A stretch of 64,000 nt of DNA from JBBQYD01 sp942493075. Its GTDB lineage: Bacteria; Verrucomicrobiota; Verrucomicrobiia; Limisphaerales; UBA8199. Shown in pieces: positions 16,975 through 26,163 of this stretch (position 1 is the stretch's first letter; each line of letters opens with the position of its first letter). Location: positions 310,001 through 374,000 of the forward strand of contig OW818681.1 in NCBI GenBank assembly GCA_942493075.1. Direction: 5' to 3'. The notes under the pieces were generated by a model, which saw only the letters and a program-made list of their open reading frames with translations, had not been told where the DNA came from and ran no database searches. A program made the position numbers and the translations under genes.

Positions 16975-17085
16975 GATTAGCACAACGGGTGGTCCGTTGT
17001 TCCAGCGGCTTGAACTTGCCATGAAAGTTACTCATCTTTCGAGTGTCAAATCGAACTATGGCCCCTGTCAACCCTCAGTTATCTT
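16975..17085 (-). repeat. ~110-bp direct repeat upstream of gene 9 (copy A)
   Basis: This segment is roughly 85-90% identical to 17696-17805. On the minus strand each copy ends about 12-20 bp before a start codon. It contains a CAACGG-ACCAC-CCGTTG hairpin and a TTGACA word followed 17 bp later by TTTCAT. A duplicated promoter/leader region is the simplest reading. Confidence 0.72.
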
Positions 17086-17189
17086 CAAAAAACACCTAAT
17101 ATACCAACTATCCTTCACAGGAGTCGGCGTTCGGCGTCGCTCAGTGGTCGTGTGGTCTTTTGGAGCATGGCTGCAGCGATTAGCTCGTT

Positions 17190-17675
17190 TCATTGGTCTA
17201 AACCAGAAAAGGAAAGCTGTGATGTGGGTTTGCGATCAACGTATCCGCAATGCCACATCCTATCGGAACTCCTCGACGTCCTCAACTCGATCTCCCCATC
17301 GTCAGGGCGATCAGGCCACATCAAGGCTACTCGATAAACTCGCAACTGCTGAACCTCGTCTTTCTGAGCGGCAAGCGACTTCACGGTCTGCAACTCTGAT
17401 ACTATGAAGTCTCGAACCAGCTGAGTGAAAGCCTCCGGGTGAGACGCAATCCAAGCCGCGTGATCAACTAACGCCGGGGCAGGTCCAATCTCTGGAGCGT
17501 CTCCGTCCCAATAACCAGAAATGTAAAAGCCAAATCCATATCCCGATGTCTCGGGATCCGTGAGCCAAGCCTCATCATCGTCGGCATAGGTGAGGGTGCC
17601 GATAACGGGATGCATCACCGATCGGACAACGGGTCGCTTGTCCCCGAGAATGAACCTCTTCCACTTGGGAAACAT
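17190..17675 (-). CDS. Unknown protein at upstream edge of cassette array
   Basis: The 161-aa acidic soluble protein (YADDDEAWLTDPETSGYGFG, YISGYWDGDAPEIGPAP, HPEAFTQLVRDFIVSELQ) belongs to no family I can name. No complete attC site follows it; only an arm-like GCGTCGCTCAGTGGTCGTG is present near 17130-17150. It has its own copy of the 110-bp leader repeat. It may be a former cassette whose site has decayed. Confidence 0.62.
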   Translation of the reverse strand: MFPKWKRFILGDKRPVVRSVMHPVIGTLTYADDDEAWLTDPETSGYGFGFYISGYWDGDAPEIGPAPALVDHAAWIASHPEAFTQLVRDFIVSELQTVKSLAAQKDEVQQLRVYRVALMWPDRPDDGEIELRTSRSSDRMWHCGYVDRKPTSQLSFSGLDQ

Positions 17676-17695
17676 AAACCGATCGAGCTAAGTAG

Positions 17696-17805
17696 TGATT
17701 AGCAAACGGATGGTCTGTTGTTCCAGGGGCTTGAGCCTGCCATGCAAGGTACTCATCTTTCGAGTGTCAAATCGAACTATGGCCTTTGTCAACCCTCAAT
17801 TACCA
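17696..17805 (-). repeat. ~110-bp direct repeat upstream of 17675 gene (copy B)
   Basis: This is the partner of 16975-17085 in the same orientation. It shares a 30-bp exact core beginning ACTCATCTTTCGAGTGTCAA. It ends about 20 bp before the start codon at 17675. Confidence 0.72.
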
Positions 17806-18161
17806 GCCAGAGTTGTCTTTCTCTAGTGCCCGGAGCACAGAGCATCGTTGATTGATGTGGGCGACCTGTGGAAGTCTCAACATTCATCCTCGGATCGCCC
17901 CGCTCCTGTCCCAGAGGGACAGTTGATAAAAGCCCAATGCTTCAGTTCCAATAGCTGAAAGGAGGTACGCCACTGAATCAAAGCTCCTCCTCGATTGCTG
18001 CTCAGGGCACCTTTGTTTCCTTCGCTATCTTGGTCCTTCCTTCTGTAAAGATTCGGGTGCTCCGTTGTCTTCTCCAGGGATTCGGAACCGCAAGGAACCG
18101 ACAAAGATTCGCAAACGACCGACAGCAGAGCGATTCGAGGCATGATACAAGATGGGGCCTG
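17806..18161. other. Gene-free stretch with TGTCCC-type repeat
   Basis: From about 17868 to 17946 this matches 43031-43110, including a TGTCCCAGAGGGACA palindrome and GATAAAAGCCCAATGCTTCA. From about 18010 it carries a segment related to the AACAGAAGG/CTTCG family seen near 26356. The long minus-strand frame that begins in the following gene and ends here is not credible. Confidence 0.55.
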
Positions 18162-19622
18162 ATGCAGAACATAAGACCCTCTTTCATTGGCGTCCGCTCG
18201 TTGCTGGCGGCAGCCGGGCTCGTTGTCCTCACGGCAGGAGCTCAAACGGTGGAAAAAGTTGCCGACCTGAATTTCAGCAGCAACGACGGGATTGGCCAGG
18301 GCGGCTACGCGCCCTTGGATCGGTTCACTCAAGTGGGCAGCAACTTGTGGTTCACCACGGCTAAAGGAGGGACTTTCGACGCCGGGACCGTGAGCCGGTT
18401 TAACCTGGAGACACGAGAAGTTGAGCAGGTGGCCAGCTTGGACAATGTGACCGGCAAAGCACCTGAGAGCAGCTTGCTGGTAGTTGGGCAGGAGGGTTAC
18501 TTCACAACGGTGAATGGCGGGGCCGGCAATCGGGGCACCATCGCTCGGGTTCATTTGGAAACGGGTCAGGTCACTGCCGCTTATGATTTCCAGGCCAGTG
18601 GCACGCCCACCGGCCAGACTCCACGGAGTGGTCTGACCCGTATCGGAGAGGAACTCTGGACAACCACCTCCTCCGGCGGTAGCTCGAACCGCGGCACCAT
18701 TGTTCGCTTTAACCTCACGAGCGGGCTTGTGACTCTCGTGACGAATCTCGATGGTCCTCTGCTGGGGGGGCAGGCTTTCTCCGGGTTGGCAGCCGGTCCA
18801 AGTAATACCTGGTATTTCACCACATTCACAGGAGGAGAGACTTTCGCAACACCAGGGCTGACCCTGGGTGCCGGAACGCTCGGTCGATTGAGCTTTGACG
18901 AATCGGGCGAGCCGATGGTCACGCGGGTGGCCAGCATGGTCGCGGGCCATACCCAATTTCCCGCGACTGAGCCCGCCATTGTGGGTGAGGACGCGGTGTA
19001 CTTCACGACCACCGGTCCGAACAGCAATCCAGGCGCGATTGTGCGGTATCAACCCAGCACCGGAGTTTGGAGCAATCTTTATAGCTTTCGAACCAATGCG
19101 GCTGAATTGACGGCGATAGGAAGCCGGCCGGGCTACTCGGGCCTCGTGGAGTGGCTAGGGGAACTTTATTTCATTAATCGCCTGGGTGGCGTAAGCAACG
19201 TCGGGACTGTGGCAAAGTTCAATCTCGCATCCAACACGGTTACCAAGCTCGCCGATCTGCGCGGAAATGGCAGCGACTCGCTGGGGAGCGCTTCCGGGTT
19301 CTTTGGAACAGGCACGCTCGTGGAGGAGCAGGGGCGGTTTTATCTCTATTATCCATTAACCAGCGGCGGCGCCTTCAACCGGGGAACGATCATTCGGGTT
19401 GTGCTACCCCCGCCGCGCATCACGCAAGCGCTCTCCCCAATTCCTGAGGAGGCGCACGTGAAACTCACATGGTCTGGCGGTTACCCGCCGTTCACGGTGC
19501 AATCGTCGTCCACTCCCGAATCCGGGTCGTGGATAGAAACGCTGGCCGGAACGACAAATCGCTCTGTGGAGGTCCCAATTTCGGCTGGCGGCGCGTTCTT
19601 CCGAGTTCAAGGAGCGTTATGA
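18162..19622 (+). CDS. Secreted propeller protein with Gloeo_Verruco-type repeats
   Basis: The 486-aa protein has a signal peptide (to about TAGAQ) and about seven blades of the TIGR03803 type: GGTFDAGTVSRFNLET, GGAGNRGTIARVHLET, GGSSNRGTIVRFNLTS, GAGTLGRLSFDESG, GPNSNPGAIVRYQPST, GGVSNVGTVAKFNLAS and GGAFNRGTIIRVVL. A beta-sandwich tail follows (VKLTWSGGYPPFTVQSSSTP). Such repeats are found mainly in Gloeobacter and Verrucomicrobia; function is unknown, presumably binding at the cell surface. ATG 18162 is chosen since the signal peptide begins there. It overlaps the pseudopilin gene by ATGA and starts a six-gene unit ending with feoB. Confidence 0.87.
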   Translation: MQNIRPSFIGVRSLLAAAGLVVLTAGAQTVEKVADLNFSSNDGIGQGGYAPLDRFTQVGSNLWFTTAKGGTFDAGTVSRFNLETREVEQVASLDNVTGKAPESSLLVVGQEGYFTTVNGGAGNRGTIARVHLETGQVTAAYDFQASGTPTGQTPRSGLTRIGEELWTTTSSGGSSNRGTIVRFNLTSGLVTLVTNLDGPLLGGQAFSGLAAGPSNTWYFTTFTGGETFATPGLTLGAGTLGRLSFDESGEPMVTRVASMVAGHTQFPATEPAIVGEDAVYFTTTGPNSNPGAIVRYQPSTGVWSNLYSFRTNAAELTAIGSRPGYSGLVEWLGELYFINRLGGVSNVGTVAKFNLASNTVTKLADLRGNGSDSLGSASGFFGTGTLVEEQGRFYLYYPLTSGGAFNRGTIIRVVLPPPRITQALSPIPEEAHVKLTWSGGYPPFTVQSSSTPESGSWIETLAGTTNRSVEVPISAGGAFFRVQGAL

Positions 19623-20233
19623 AGAGTGACGCAGACTATCGGCAAGCGCCGAGGAGATGGCTGGCTGGGTTTACATTGATTGAGCTGCTGGTGGTGATTG
19701 CCATCATCGCCATTCTAGCGGCGATGCTTGCCCCGGTGCTGGTGCGGGCGCGGGATGCCGCCAAGCGCACTCAATGCTTATCGAACCTGCGGCAGTTGGC
19801 ATTCACTTATCACCTGTACAACCAGGAATACAGTGATCGGTTGCCTACCCGCGAGATGCTGGGCAACTCATCTTATCGGGTAGTCACCGATCCGCTCGGA
19901 TTGCCGGGTTACTTTCGTCCTTACAGCACAACCAACAAAGTCTGGATGTGCCCTGCGGGTCGGAAATCGCTTAGTTCAAACGGCGTGAATTACGCATGGT
20001 CACGCGCACAGAACCTGGTCGGCACGGCAGGCAGCGACCAAGCATTTGGCAAAATGCATGCCACCGTGGTGGTGTGGGACAACTTCACTTACGCGTTGCC
20101 GTCAGTCTTCGGTGTTCCCGAAGGATCGAGCGGCGGTCCCATTTCCGTGACTGCGGCCCTGCGATATCCACCGCATAGTAAGAATAAACGCGTCAATTAC
20201 CTCTATCTGGATGGCCATGTTGAAACACGCTGA
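19619..20233 (+). CDS. Type II secretion-like pseudopilin
   Basis: The 204-aa protein has a prepilin leader cut before Phe in GFTLIELLVVIAIIAILAA (residues ~17-36), followed by RARDAAKRTQCLSNLRQLA and a C-terminal NYLYLDGHVETR, the layout of planctomycete/verrucomicrobial G-like pseudopilins. The leader is long (RRWLAG before the cut). It overlaps the previous gene by 4 bp and the next by about 20 bp, so it is cotranscribed. A role in assembling or exporting a surface structure is inferred. Confidence 0.88.
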   Translation: MKSDADYRQAPRRWLAGFTLIELLVVIAIIAILAAMLAPVLVRARDAAKRTQCLSNLRQLAFTYHLYNQEYSDRLPTREMLGNSSYRVVTDPLGLPGYFRPYSTTNKVWMCPAGRKSLSSNGVNYAWSRAQNLVGTAGSDQAFGKMHATVVVWDNFTYALPSVFGVPEGSSGGPISVTAALRYPPHSKNKRVNYLYLDGHVETR

Positions 20234-21791
20234 ACCTGCAAATAACTGGAAATCTGGGCTGATCATTGGCGCGTGCCTGATTTTTCTGCTTAGCGGGGGA
20301 ACCATTGCGGCCCAGAGTGTGACACCCGTTACTAACTCGGCCCCGCGTCAGGTTTGGGATTACGCCGAGGAACTCGGTTTCACAAAGGAACAGAAGGAAG
20401 CTTTCGAAGCGATCAAACGTGATCACGAGGCTGCCCGGCTCGCAGTGCGAGAGAGTTCCTCCAGCAACACGCCCCCAGATATCCAGCGAGCCGCGCAGTT
20501 AGCCTACAATGACCGTCTTCGGTTAACCAATCGGCGCATCAATTCGTTACTAACCGATAATCAGAAAGAGAAGCTCAGCGCGTTGCGCAACCCTGCGCGT
20601 GCTGCGAGCCAAAATGCTTCTGAAGAGGCGGGCAATGAGAGCAGTGCTGAAGTGGCCTCCCTGGTTGGGAATGCGCGCAAGCCACCCCGCCCTCCCGCAT
20701 CGGAATCAGATTTACTGCGGCAAGCGGCAGAGCTTCGAGCAGTTTACTCGAAGCCCTCCGCAGAGTGGCCAAAGCCGCACCTGGATGAATCCGTCCGATC
20801 TGGTTTTGTAGAGCTCGGCCTGCTGCCGCCAATTCCGTATCCAACCAACAACCCGTATTCATTGGCAAAGAGCGAGTTAGGCAAGCGCCTCTTTTTCGAG
20901 CCTCGCATCAGCGGTTCGGGGCAGATTTCCTGCGCGAATTGCCACGACCCCGATCTGGGATTCGCGGATGGTCGCACGCTCTCATTCGGGCATGCGCGGA
21001 AAGAGTTGAAACGCAACGCACCCACGATTCTGAACGCGGGCCTGGGCCGTTCATTCTTTTGGGATGGACGTGCCAGCACGCTGGAGCAGCAGGCCACCGA
21101 TGTGGTGCACAACGAAGATGAAATGCAAAGCAGCGCGGCGCTAGTGAAAGAGCGTCTCTCACGAATCCCGGGCTACACAAATGAATTTGCGCAGGTCTTT
21201 GGCTCGTCCGAAATCACGATGAGCCGGGTTGCGCAGGCTATCGCGACATTTGAGCGAACGATTACAAGCCGCGGAAATGCATTCGATTCGTTCCTGCGCG
21301 GCGACACTAATGCATTGAACGACTCCGCCGTGCGCGGGTTGCATTTGTTCCGCACCACCGCGCGTTGCATCAACTGCCATAACGGCCCAAATTTTACCGA
21401 TGAACAGTTCCATAATGAAGGGTTGAGCTATTATGGACGGAAGCTTCAGGACTTGGGCCGGTATGATATAACAAAGAAACCCGAGGAAGTGGGTGCCTTT
21501 AAAACGCCATCGCTGCGGAACATTGCACGTACCGCACCATACATGCACAACGGCTTGTTCGATTTGGACGGTGTGCTGAACATGTATAACGCGGGAATGC
21601 CCACCCTGCGCCCCCGAGGCACTCAAAAGGACGATCCGTTGTTCCCGACGAAATCAGCGCTTTTGCAGCCGTTAGGTCTTAATCAACAGGATCTTGCGGA
21701 TCTAAAAGCCTTCCTGGAATCCCTCACTGAAACCCGCCTGAGGCTGCGTCCACCGGCCCCAACTTATGCTGAGCATGAGCGCCATGAATGA
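20211..21791 (+). CDS. Di-haem cytochrome c peroxidase (MauG/CCP family) with N-terminal extension
   Basis: The 526-aa secreted protein has a signal segment (GLIIGACLIFLLSGG), then about 130 residues of charged helix (LGFTKEQKEAFEAIKRDHEA), and a CCP domain from ~195. Two c-type haem sites are present: CANCH at Cys241 and CINCH at Cys386, with FKTPSLRNIARTAPYMHNG near the end, where a Met/His lies close to haem. It would reduce peroxide or oxidise a substrate outside the cytoplasm. The helical extension resembles heavy-metal-sensing LTXXQ proteins, a weak likeness. Neighbouring FeoA/FeoB genes suggest a link to iron. Confidence 0.9.
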   Translation: MAMLKHAEPANNWKSGLIIGACLIFLLSGGTIAAQSVTPVTNSAPRQVWDYAEELGFTKEQKEAFEAIKRDHEAARLAVRESSSSNTPPDIQRAAQLAYNDRLRLTNRRINSLLTDNQKEKLSALRNPARAASQNASEEAGNESSAEVASLVGNARKPPRPPASESDLLRQAAELRAVYSKPSAEWPKPHLDESVRSGFVELGLLPPIPYPTNNPYSLAKSELGKRLFFEPRISGSGQISCANCHDPDLGFADGRTLSFGHARKELKRNAPTILNAGLGRSFFWDGRASTLEQQATDVVHNEDEMQSSAALVKERLSRIPGYTNEFAQVFGSSEITMSRVAQAIATFERTITSRGNAFDSFLRGDTNALNDSAVRGLHLFRTTARCINCHNGPNFTDEQFHNEGLSYYGRKLQDLGRYDITKKPEEVGAFKTPSLRNIARTAPYMHNGLFDLDGVLNMYNAGMPTLRPRGTQKDDPLFPTKSALLQPLGLNQQDLADLKAFLESLTETRLRLRPPAPTYAEHERHE

Positions 21792-23185
21792 CAATTTACC
21801 GACAACCTTGCGCAATTCTCCGGGAGCGGTCCCAGCCCGTTTCATCTATCCTTTGGCCGATGGTGAACCTAATAAACCAACTTTCAGGCAGCCCGAGGAA
21901 GCGCGCTCAACTGCAAGCCGCGGTGCTGGCCGCGGCTTGCGGTGCGGCTGCCGCGCAGGCAGAGGAGGCCGCACTGAAACCTCCCCCTGATACACTTACG
22001 GGAGGCTGGATGCCTCGCATGAAACTTGAAGAGAAAGGGATCAACCCGTTCGCGGTTTGGACCACCGAAGGGTGGGCCAACACCACGGGAGGCGTCCATC
22101 GAGGCGGTTGGTGGAATAACCTGCTGGAATTCGGTGTCGAATTGGACACCGCAAAACTAGGTTGGTGGGAGGGAGGCAGTTTTCTCGTCGAAGCCCATTG
22201 GGTGTGGAACCTGCGTGACAACGAAACGCTGGAAGACATGACCGGGGCTTTCAACCCTGCCAGTGGCATCATGGCTGCTGGACATTTCCGGGTGTTCAAT
22301 CTCTTCTATCAGCATGTCTGGGGCGACGATCGCTTACTGGTCAAAGCCGGTCAGATTGCGGTGGATGACGATTTCATGCTTTCGGATTACACCGGGTTGT
22401 TTTTGAACTCAGCTTTCGGTGCGATGCCCTCCCAGGTGGGCACGCCTCTGGCTACGCACTATTTCGGCTCGGCGGCGTTTCCAATTTTCCCGGTTGCATC
22501 ACCCGGGCTTTTTGTGCGAGTGCGTCCGGCTGATTACTTTTACAGCCAGCTCGGTTTGTATTACGGCACACCCGGGTTGGATGAGCGGAACAATTACGGG
22601 TTCGATTGGGCGAGCCAATCATCTCCGGAAATGGGCTTGTTCTGGGAAAGTGGTTTTAGTTATGAGCTTGCGAATCGCCCCGCTGCCACACGCCTGGGTT
22701 TGAGTTACCACACGGGACCCATGGACGATTATGCAGGCAGCTTGCAGGGCGGTCCGGATGCGAATAGGCCAGATTCACCCGACTTCTATGCCGTTCAAGA
22801 TTGGGCAGTGTGCCTGGATGCAGAAGGCAAACCCAAGCTGGGAGTATTCACGCGTGTCGGAGTCACCCCACATGAGGGGTTGCACATTGTCACTCTATAC
22901 GCCGACGCAGGACTGAACTGGTTTGGGCCGATCGCCAGCCGGCCGGATGATGTGGCCGGAGTGGCAGTGTCGCACACGGCTTTTGGCCATGATTTTCGAA
23001 CCAGCGTGCCGGATGGGCCTGCTGACAGCGAAACCACCGTGGAATTGACCTACAAGGCGCAAGTCACCGCTTGGTTTGCATTGCAAGGCGACGCACAGAT
23101 CCTATTCAACCCGGCACGCAACCCCGATTCAGGTACTCGCGAGACAGCCCTGCTTCTTGGCCTTCGCGGAGAAGTCAGCTTTTGA
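21788..23185 (+). CDS. OprB-type carbohydrate-selective porin
   Basis: The 465-aa outer-membrane barrel protein has the OprB pattern (GGWWNNLLEFGVELDTAKLG, GQIAVDDDFMLSDYTGLFLN, NYGFDWASQSSPEMGLFWE) and ends in Phe. The signal peptide lies well inside the frame (LQAAVLAAACGAAAAQAEEA, residues ~42-60), so ATG 21860 is an alternative start. ATG 21788 overlaps the previous stop as ATGA, which argues for coupling. OprB porins carry sugars in pseudomonads, but members in iron or metal operons are also known. The operon here suggests uptake of an iron-linked solute. Confidence 0.87.
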   Translation: MTIYRQPCAILRERSQPVSSILWPMVNLINQLSGSPRKRAQLQAAVLAAACGAAAAQAEEAALKPPPDTLTGGWMPRMKLEEKGINPFAVWTTEGWANTTGGVHRGGWWNNLLEFGVELDTAKLGWWEGGSFLVEAHWVWNLRDNETLEDMTGAFNPASGIMAAGHFRVFNLFYQHVWGDDRLLVKAGQIAVDDDFMLSDYTGLFLNSAFGAMPSQVGTPLATHYFGSAAFPIFPVASPGLFVRVRPADYFYSQLGLYYGTPGLDERNNYGFDWASQSSPEMGLFWESGFSYELANRPAATRLGLSYHTGPMDDYAGSLQGGPDANRPDSPDFYAVQDWAVCLDAEGKPKLGVFTRVGVTPHEGLHIVTLYADAGLNWFGPIASRPDDVAGVAVSHTAFGHDFRTSVPDGPADSETTVELTYKAQVTAWFALQGDAQILFNPARNPDSGTRETALLLGLRGEVSF

Positions 23186-23187
23186 CC

Positions 23188-23448
23188 ATGAGAAATCAAT
23201 CCACGCCAATCACCCCAACCGCGCCGCTTTCCCACCAGCCTGTAGGTGAGCGGGTGCGAGTCAATGGATTCAACCTGCCGGAGGGCGTGCGCCTGCGCCT
23301 GATGGAGATGGGACTCACTGAAGGCGTGGAGTGCCGCGTCATCCGCTTCGCGCCGTTAGGCGATCCGATGGAAGTGCAGTTGCGCGGCTACTATTTGTCT
23401 CTGCGCAAAGCCGACGCCGAAGGCGTGCTGGTGCGGAAAACGGACTGA
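23188..23448 (+). CDS. feoA: FeoA-family ferrous iron transport protein
   Basis: The 86-aa protein has the SH3-like FeoA fold: GERVRVNGFNLPEGVRLRLM, EMGLTEGVECRVIRFAPLGD, MEVQLRGYYLSLRKADAEGV. FeoA is a small cytoplasmic partner of FeoB. ATG 23188 lies 2 bp after the porin stop; the longer upstream frame is inside the porin gene. feoB follows 23 bp later. Confidence 0.92.
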   Translation: MRNQSTPITPTAPLSHQPVGERVRVNGFNLPEGVRLRLMEMGLTEGVECRVIRFAPLGDPMEVQLRGYYLSLRKADAEGVLVRKTD

Positions 23449-23471
23449 TTCAGATTTCAACAAGGTTCTCC

Positions 23472-25601
23472 ATGCTCACGATCAACAAAACTGCCGGTGA
23501 TAATACGACGCCTCCGGCTGCCGGAGTTCTGCCGCAGCTTGCCACGGTGGCCATCGCAGGAAATCCTAACAGCGGCAAAAGCACCCTGTTCAATGCTCTG
23601 ACGGGTCTCCGCCAGAAGGTGGGCAACTATCCTGGGGTAACAGTCGAGAAGAAGGTCGGACGTTTCTACGGCTCGCACGGGGAGCAGTTGGAGTTGCTCG
23701 ATCTGCCTGGAACTTACTCGCTGCAAACGCGCTCTCCAGATGAGGCTGTCGCGCGTGATGTGTTGCTGGGACGCCGGGCCGATACGCCACGCCCCAACGT
23801 GATTCTCTGTGTGGTCGATGCCACCAACCTGGAACGAAACCTCTATTTAGTGGCGCAATTGAGTGAATTGGGCATTCCCCTCGTGGTGGCGCTCGTCATG
23901 GTAGATCTGGCCGAACGTGATGGCTGGGTGATGAACACTCAAGAACTCTCGTCCAGGCTGGGTTGTCCTGTCGTTCCCGTCGTGGCGGTAAAGGGGCAGG
24001 GCCTGGTGGAATTGCGCCAGGCGGTTACTCGCCAGATCAAAGGCCAACCGCCGCGCCCGGTGACATTGCCAAAGCGAATTGAAGCCAGTGTGCAATTGGT
24101 CAAAGAAGCGATTGTGCGAGCCGGTGTCGCTCAGCCGGGATGCGAACTGGCTGAGGCGACCTTGCTGGTAGGTGGAACGCAGGAGCAGGCCGGGCAGGCC
24201 CCCGTTTCTGTGAGACCGGTGCTGGCTGGCGTGCAGAAATCGCTGGCCGCTGAAGGCATCGATCCAATGCCTGCGATTGTCCAGGCCCGCTACGCCTGGG
24301 TGGAAACCGTGGTGGAGCATGCGATCCAGGCGCGGAAACCAGCCAGTGTGACCACCACCCAACGGCTCGATAGTGTGCTCACTCACAAGGTGTGGGGTTG
24401 GACTTTCTTCCTGGCGGTGATGGCGCTGGTGTTCTTTACGATTTTCCGTCTGGCTGAAGTGCCCATGGGCTGGATCGAAGCAGGGCAGGGGGCGCTGAAT
24501 GGCTGGGTGCAAAGCATCATGCCCGCTGGTGATCTGCGCGATCTGATCACCGATGGGATAATCGCCGGTGTCGGTGGGGTCGTGGTGTTCCTGCCGCAGA
24601 TTCTGATTCTGTTCTTTTTCATAGGGCTCCTGGAAGATACCGGGTATTTAGCCCGAGCCGCATTCATCATGGACCGCGTGATGAACAAAGTCGGTCTGCA
24701 CGGCAAATCCTTCGTGCCGATGCTTAGCTCGTTTGCATGTGCGATCCCGGCGATCATGGGCGCGCGCACTATTGAAAATCCAAAGGATCGACTGGTTACG
24801 ATTCTGGTAGCTCCGCTTGTAAGCTGCTCGGCGCGTCTGCCGGTGTATTCGCTGATGATTGCCGTTATGCTGCCGGCGACATTTTCCGCCTGGCATAAAG
24901 CGGGGCTGATGCTTGGACTTTACGGGCTCGGCTTGTTCGCGGCATTCGCGATGGCCTGGCTTTTCAGGAAGACGCTGCTGAAAGGGGAGCGCTCTCTGCT
25001 CCTGCTTGAAATGCCCCCCTATCGGCGTCCATCCCTGAAGGTGACGCTGCATCGGATGTGGGAACGGGCGAGTCTGTTCTTACGGCAAGCCGGAAGCATC
25101 ATCCTGGGAATCACCATTGTGATCTGGGCTCTATCCACCTATCCCAAACCTTCGCAGCCGGATGCCACCAGTTCCGAAGCTTTGGCCAATAGCGCCGCAG
25201 GACGGCTTGGGCATCTGATCGAGCCCGCGATTCAGCCGCTCGGTTATGACTGGAAGATTGGTGTGGGCATCATCAGTTCGTTTGCGGCGCGTGAAGTTTT
25301 TGTCGGAACCATGTCGGTGATCTACTCGATCGAGAACGGGGAAGAGGATACACCGGCATTGCGCGATGCGATGCTGGCTGAGAAAACCCCGGCTGGCACC
25401 AGCACGTTTACTCCGCTCGTGTGTTTGAGTCTGATGGTGTTTTACGTCCTGGCCATGCAATGTCTCAGCACGGTGGCAGTGGTCAAGCGGGAGACTAACT
25501 CATGGCGCTGGCCGCTCTTTCAGCTCGGGTACATGACGCTTTTAGCCTGGGTGGCTGCGTTCCTGGTGTTTCAGGGCGGCCGCCTGCTCGGGTTCTCGTG
25601 A
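23472..25601 (+). CDS. feoB: FeoB ferrous iron transporter (GTPase-permease)
   Basis: The 709-aa protein has an N-terminal GTPase domain: G1 GNPNSGKSTLFNALTG, G2 PGVTVEKKVG, G3 LLDLPGTYSL, and LVVALVMVDLAERDG in place of the usual NMxD G4. The membrane part has the Gate domains (GLLEDTGYLARAAFIMDRVM, HGKSFVPMLSSFACAIPAIM, FAAREVFVGTMSVIY). It imports Fe2+ across the inner membrane. ATG 23472 is supported by the start of homology. The G4 motif MVDLAE differs from NKxD/NMxD because Asn is replaced by Val-Met. Confidence 0.95.
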   Translation: MLTINKTAGDNTTPPAAGVLPQLATVAIAGNPNSGKSTLFNALTGLRQKVGNYPGVTVEKKVGRFYGSHGEQLELLDLPGTYSLQTRSPDEAVARDVLLGRRADTPRPNVILCVVDATNLERNLYLVAQLSELGIPLVVALVMVDLAERDGWVMNTQELSSRLGCPVVPVVAVKGQGLVELRQAVTRQIKGQPPRPVTLPKRIEASVQLVKEAIVRAGVAQPGCELAEATLLVGGTQEQAGQAPVSVRPVLAGVQKSLAAEGIDPMPAIVQARYAWVETVVEHAIQARKPASVTTTQRLDSVLTHKVWGWTFFLAVMALVFFTIFRLAEVPMGWIEAGQGALNGWVQSIMPAGDLRDLITDGIIAGVGGVVVFLPQILILFFFIGLLEDTGYLARAAFIMDRVMNKVGLHGKSFVPMLSSFACAIPAIMGARTIENPKDRLVTILVAPLVSCSARLPVYSLMIAVMLPATFSAWHKAGLMLGLYGLGLFAAFAMAWLFRKTLLKGERSLLLLEMPPYRRPSLKVTLHRMWERASLFLRQAGSIILGITIVIWALSTYPKPSQPDATSSEALANSAAGRLGHLIEPAIQPLGYDWKIGVGIISSFAAREVFVGTMSVIYSIENGEEDTPALRDAMLAEKTPAGTSTFTPLVCLSLMVFYVLAMQCLSTVAVVKRETNSWRWPLFQLGYMTLLAWVAAFLVFQGGRLLGFS

Positions 25602-25738
25602 CAGGCGGGTAGGGCGGCATCGCCTGAGGCCGCCGGTGGGAACAACCAGACATTGCGAACAGAAGGGGGAGGCTGGGAAACAGAAGGAATATAATCACGC
25701 CAAGACGCCAAGATGCAAAGAGGACAGTGGCCGGTGGA

Positions 25739-25786
25739 GTGTAGCGCGGTCGTCTCGACTGCGAGTACGGGCGGCGTCCCGCCGCC
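25739..25786 (+). repeat. 48-bp GC-rich dispersed repeat
   Basis: This is the third copy of the element at 2930-2977 and 7914-7961. Here the hairpin reads GGCGGCGTCCCGCCGCC. Confidence 0.8.
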
Positions 25787-26163
25787 CTCCCCTGCCACGG
25801 TAGTCACAACGAACCAGGAAGGGTTGAAGGTTCCGTGTTGAATGTTGAAGGGTTTGGCCGAAGCCGGTGGTCGGTGAGGTGGTGGACAGTGGTCAGTTCA
25901 GACCAGGAGGGCAGGCGTAGCAAAGTAGAAGAGCCGTCTCGGCTCTTGCAGGTTTTTGTGGCCTCACGCGGCGGACGCGGAGAAGAACGGAAATCAGAGG
26001 TCGGTGGCCAGAGGTCAGGCCTTCGTCGGGTCGATGGTTGAAGGATTCAAAGCACGTAAGAAGCGACCCCGGCCAGGTGAATACCAAAGGCCTAAATCGT
26101 GCGGTGGCGCTTTAGCTCAGTAATGTGGGTAGAGAGGATCCAAAAGAAGACTATTCCTGGTTT

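Noticed and set aside
17877..19052. 391-codon minus-strand frame
   Set aside because: It lies opposite the propeller-repeat gene, has no recognisable motifs and mirrors that gene's repetitive composition. The plus strand shows a signal peptide and seven blades.
17806..20300. Integron integrase next to the cassette array
   Set aside because: None of the frames above the array shows tyrosine-recombinase motifs; the first genes are a propeller protein and a pseudopilin.
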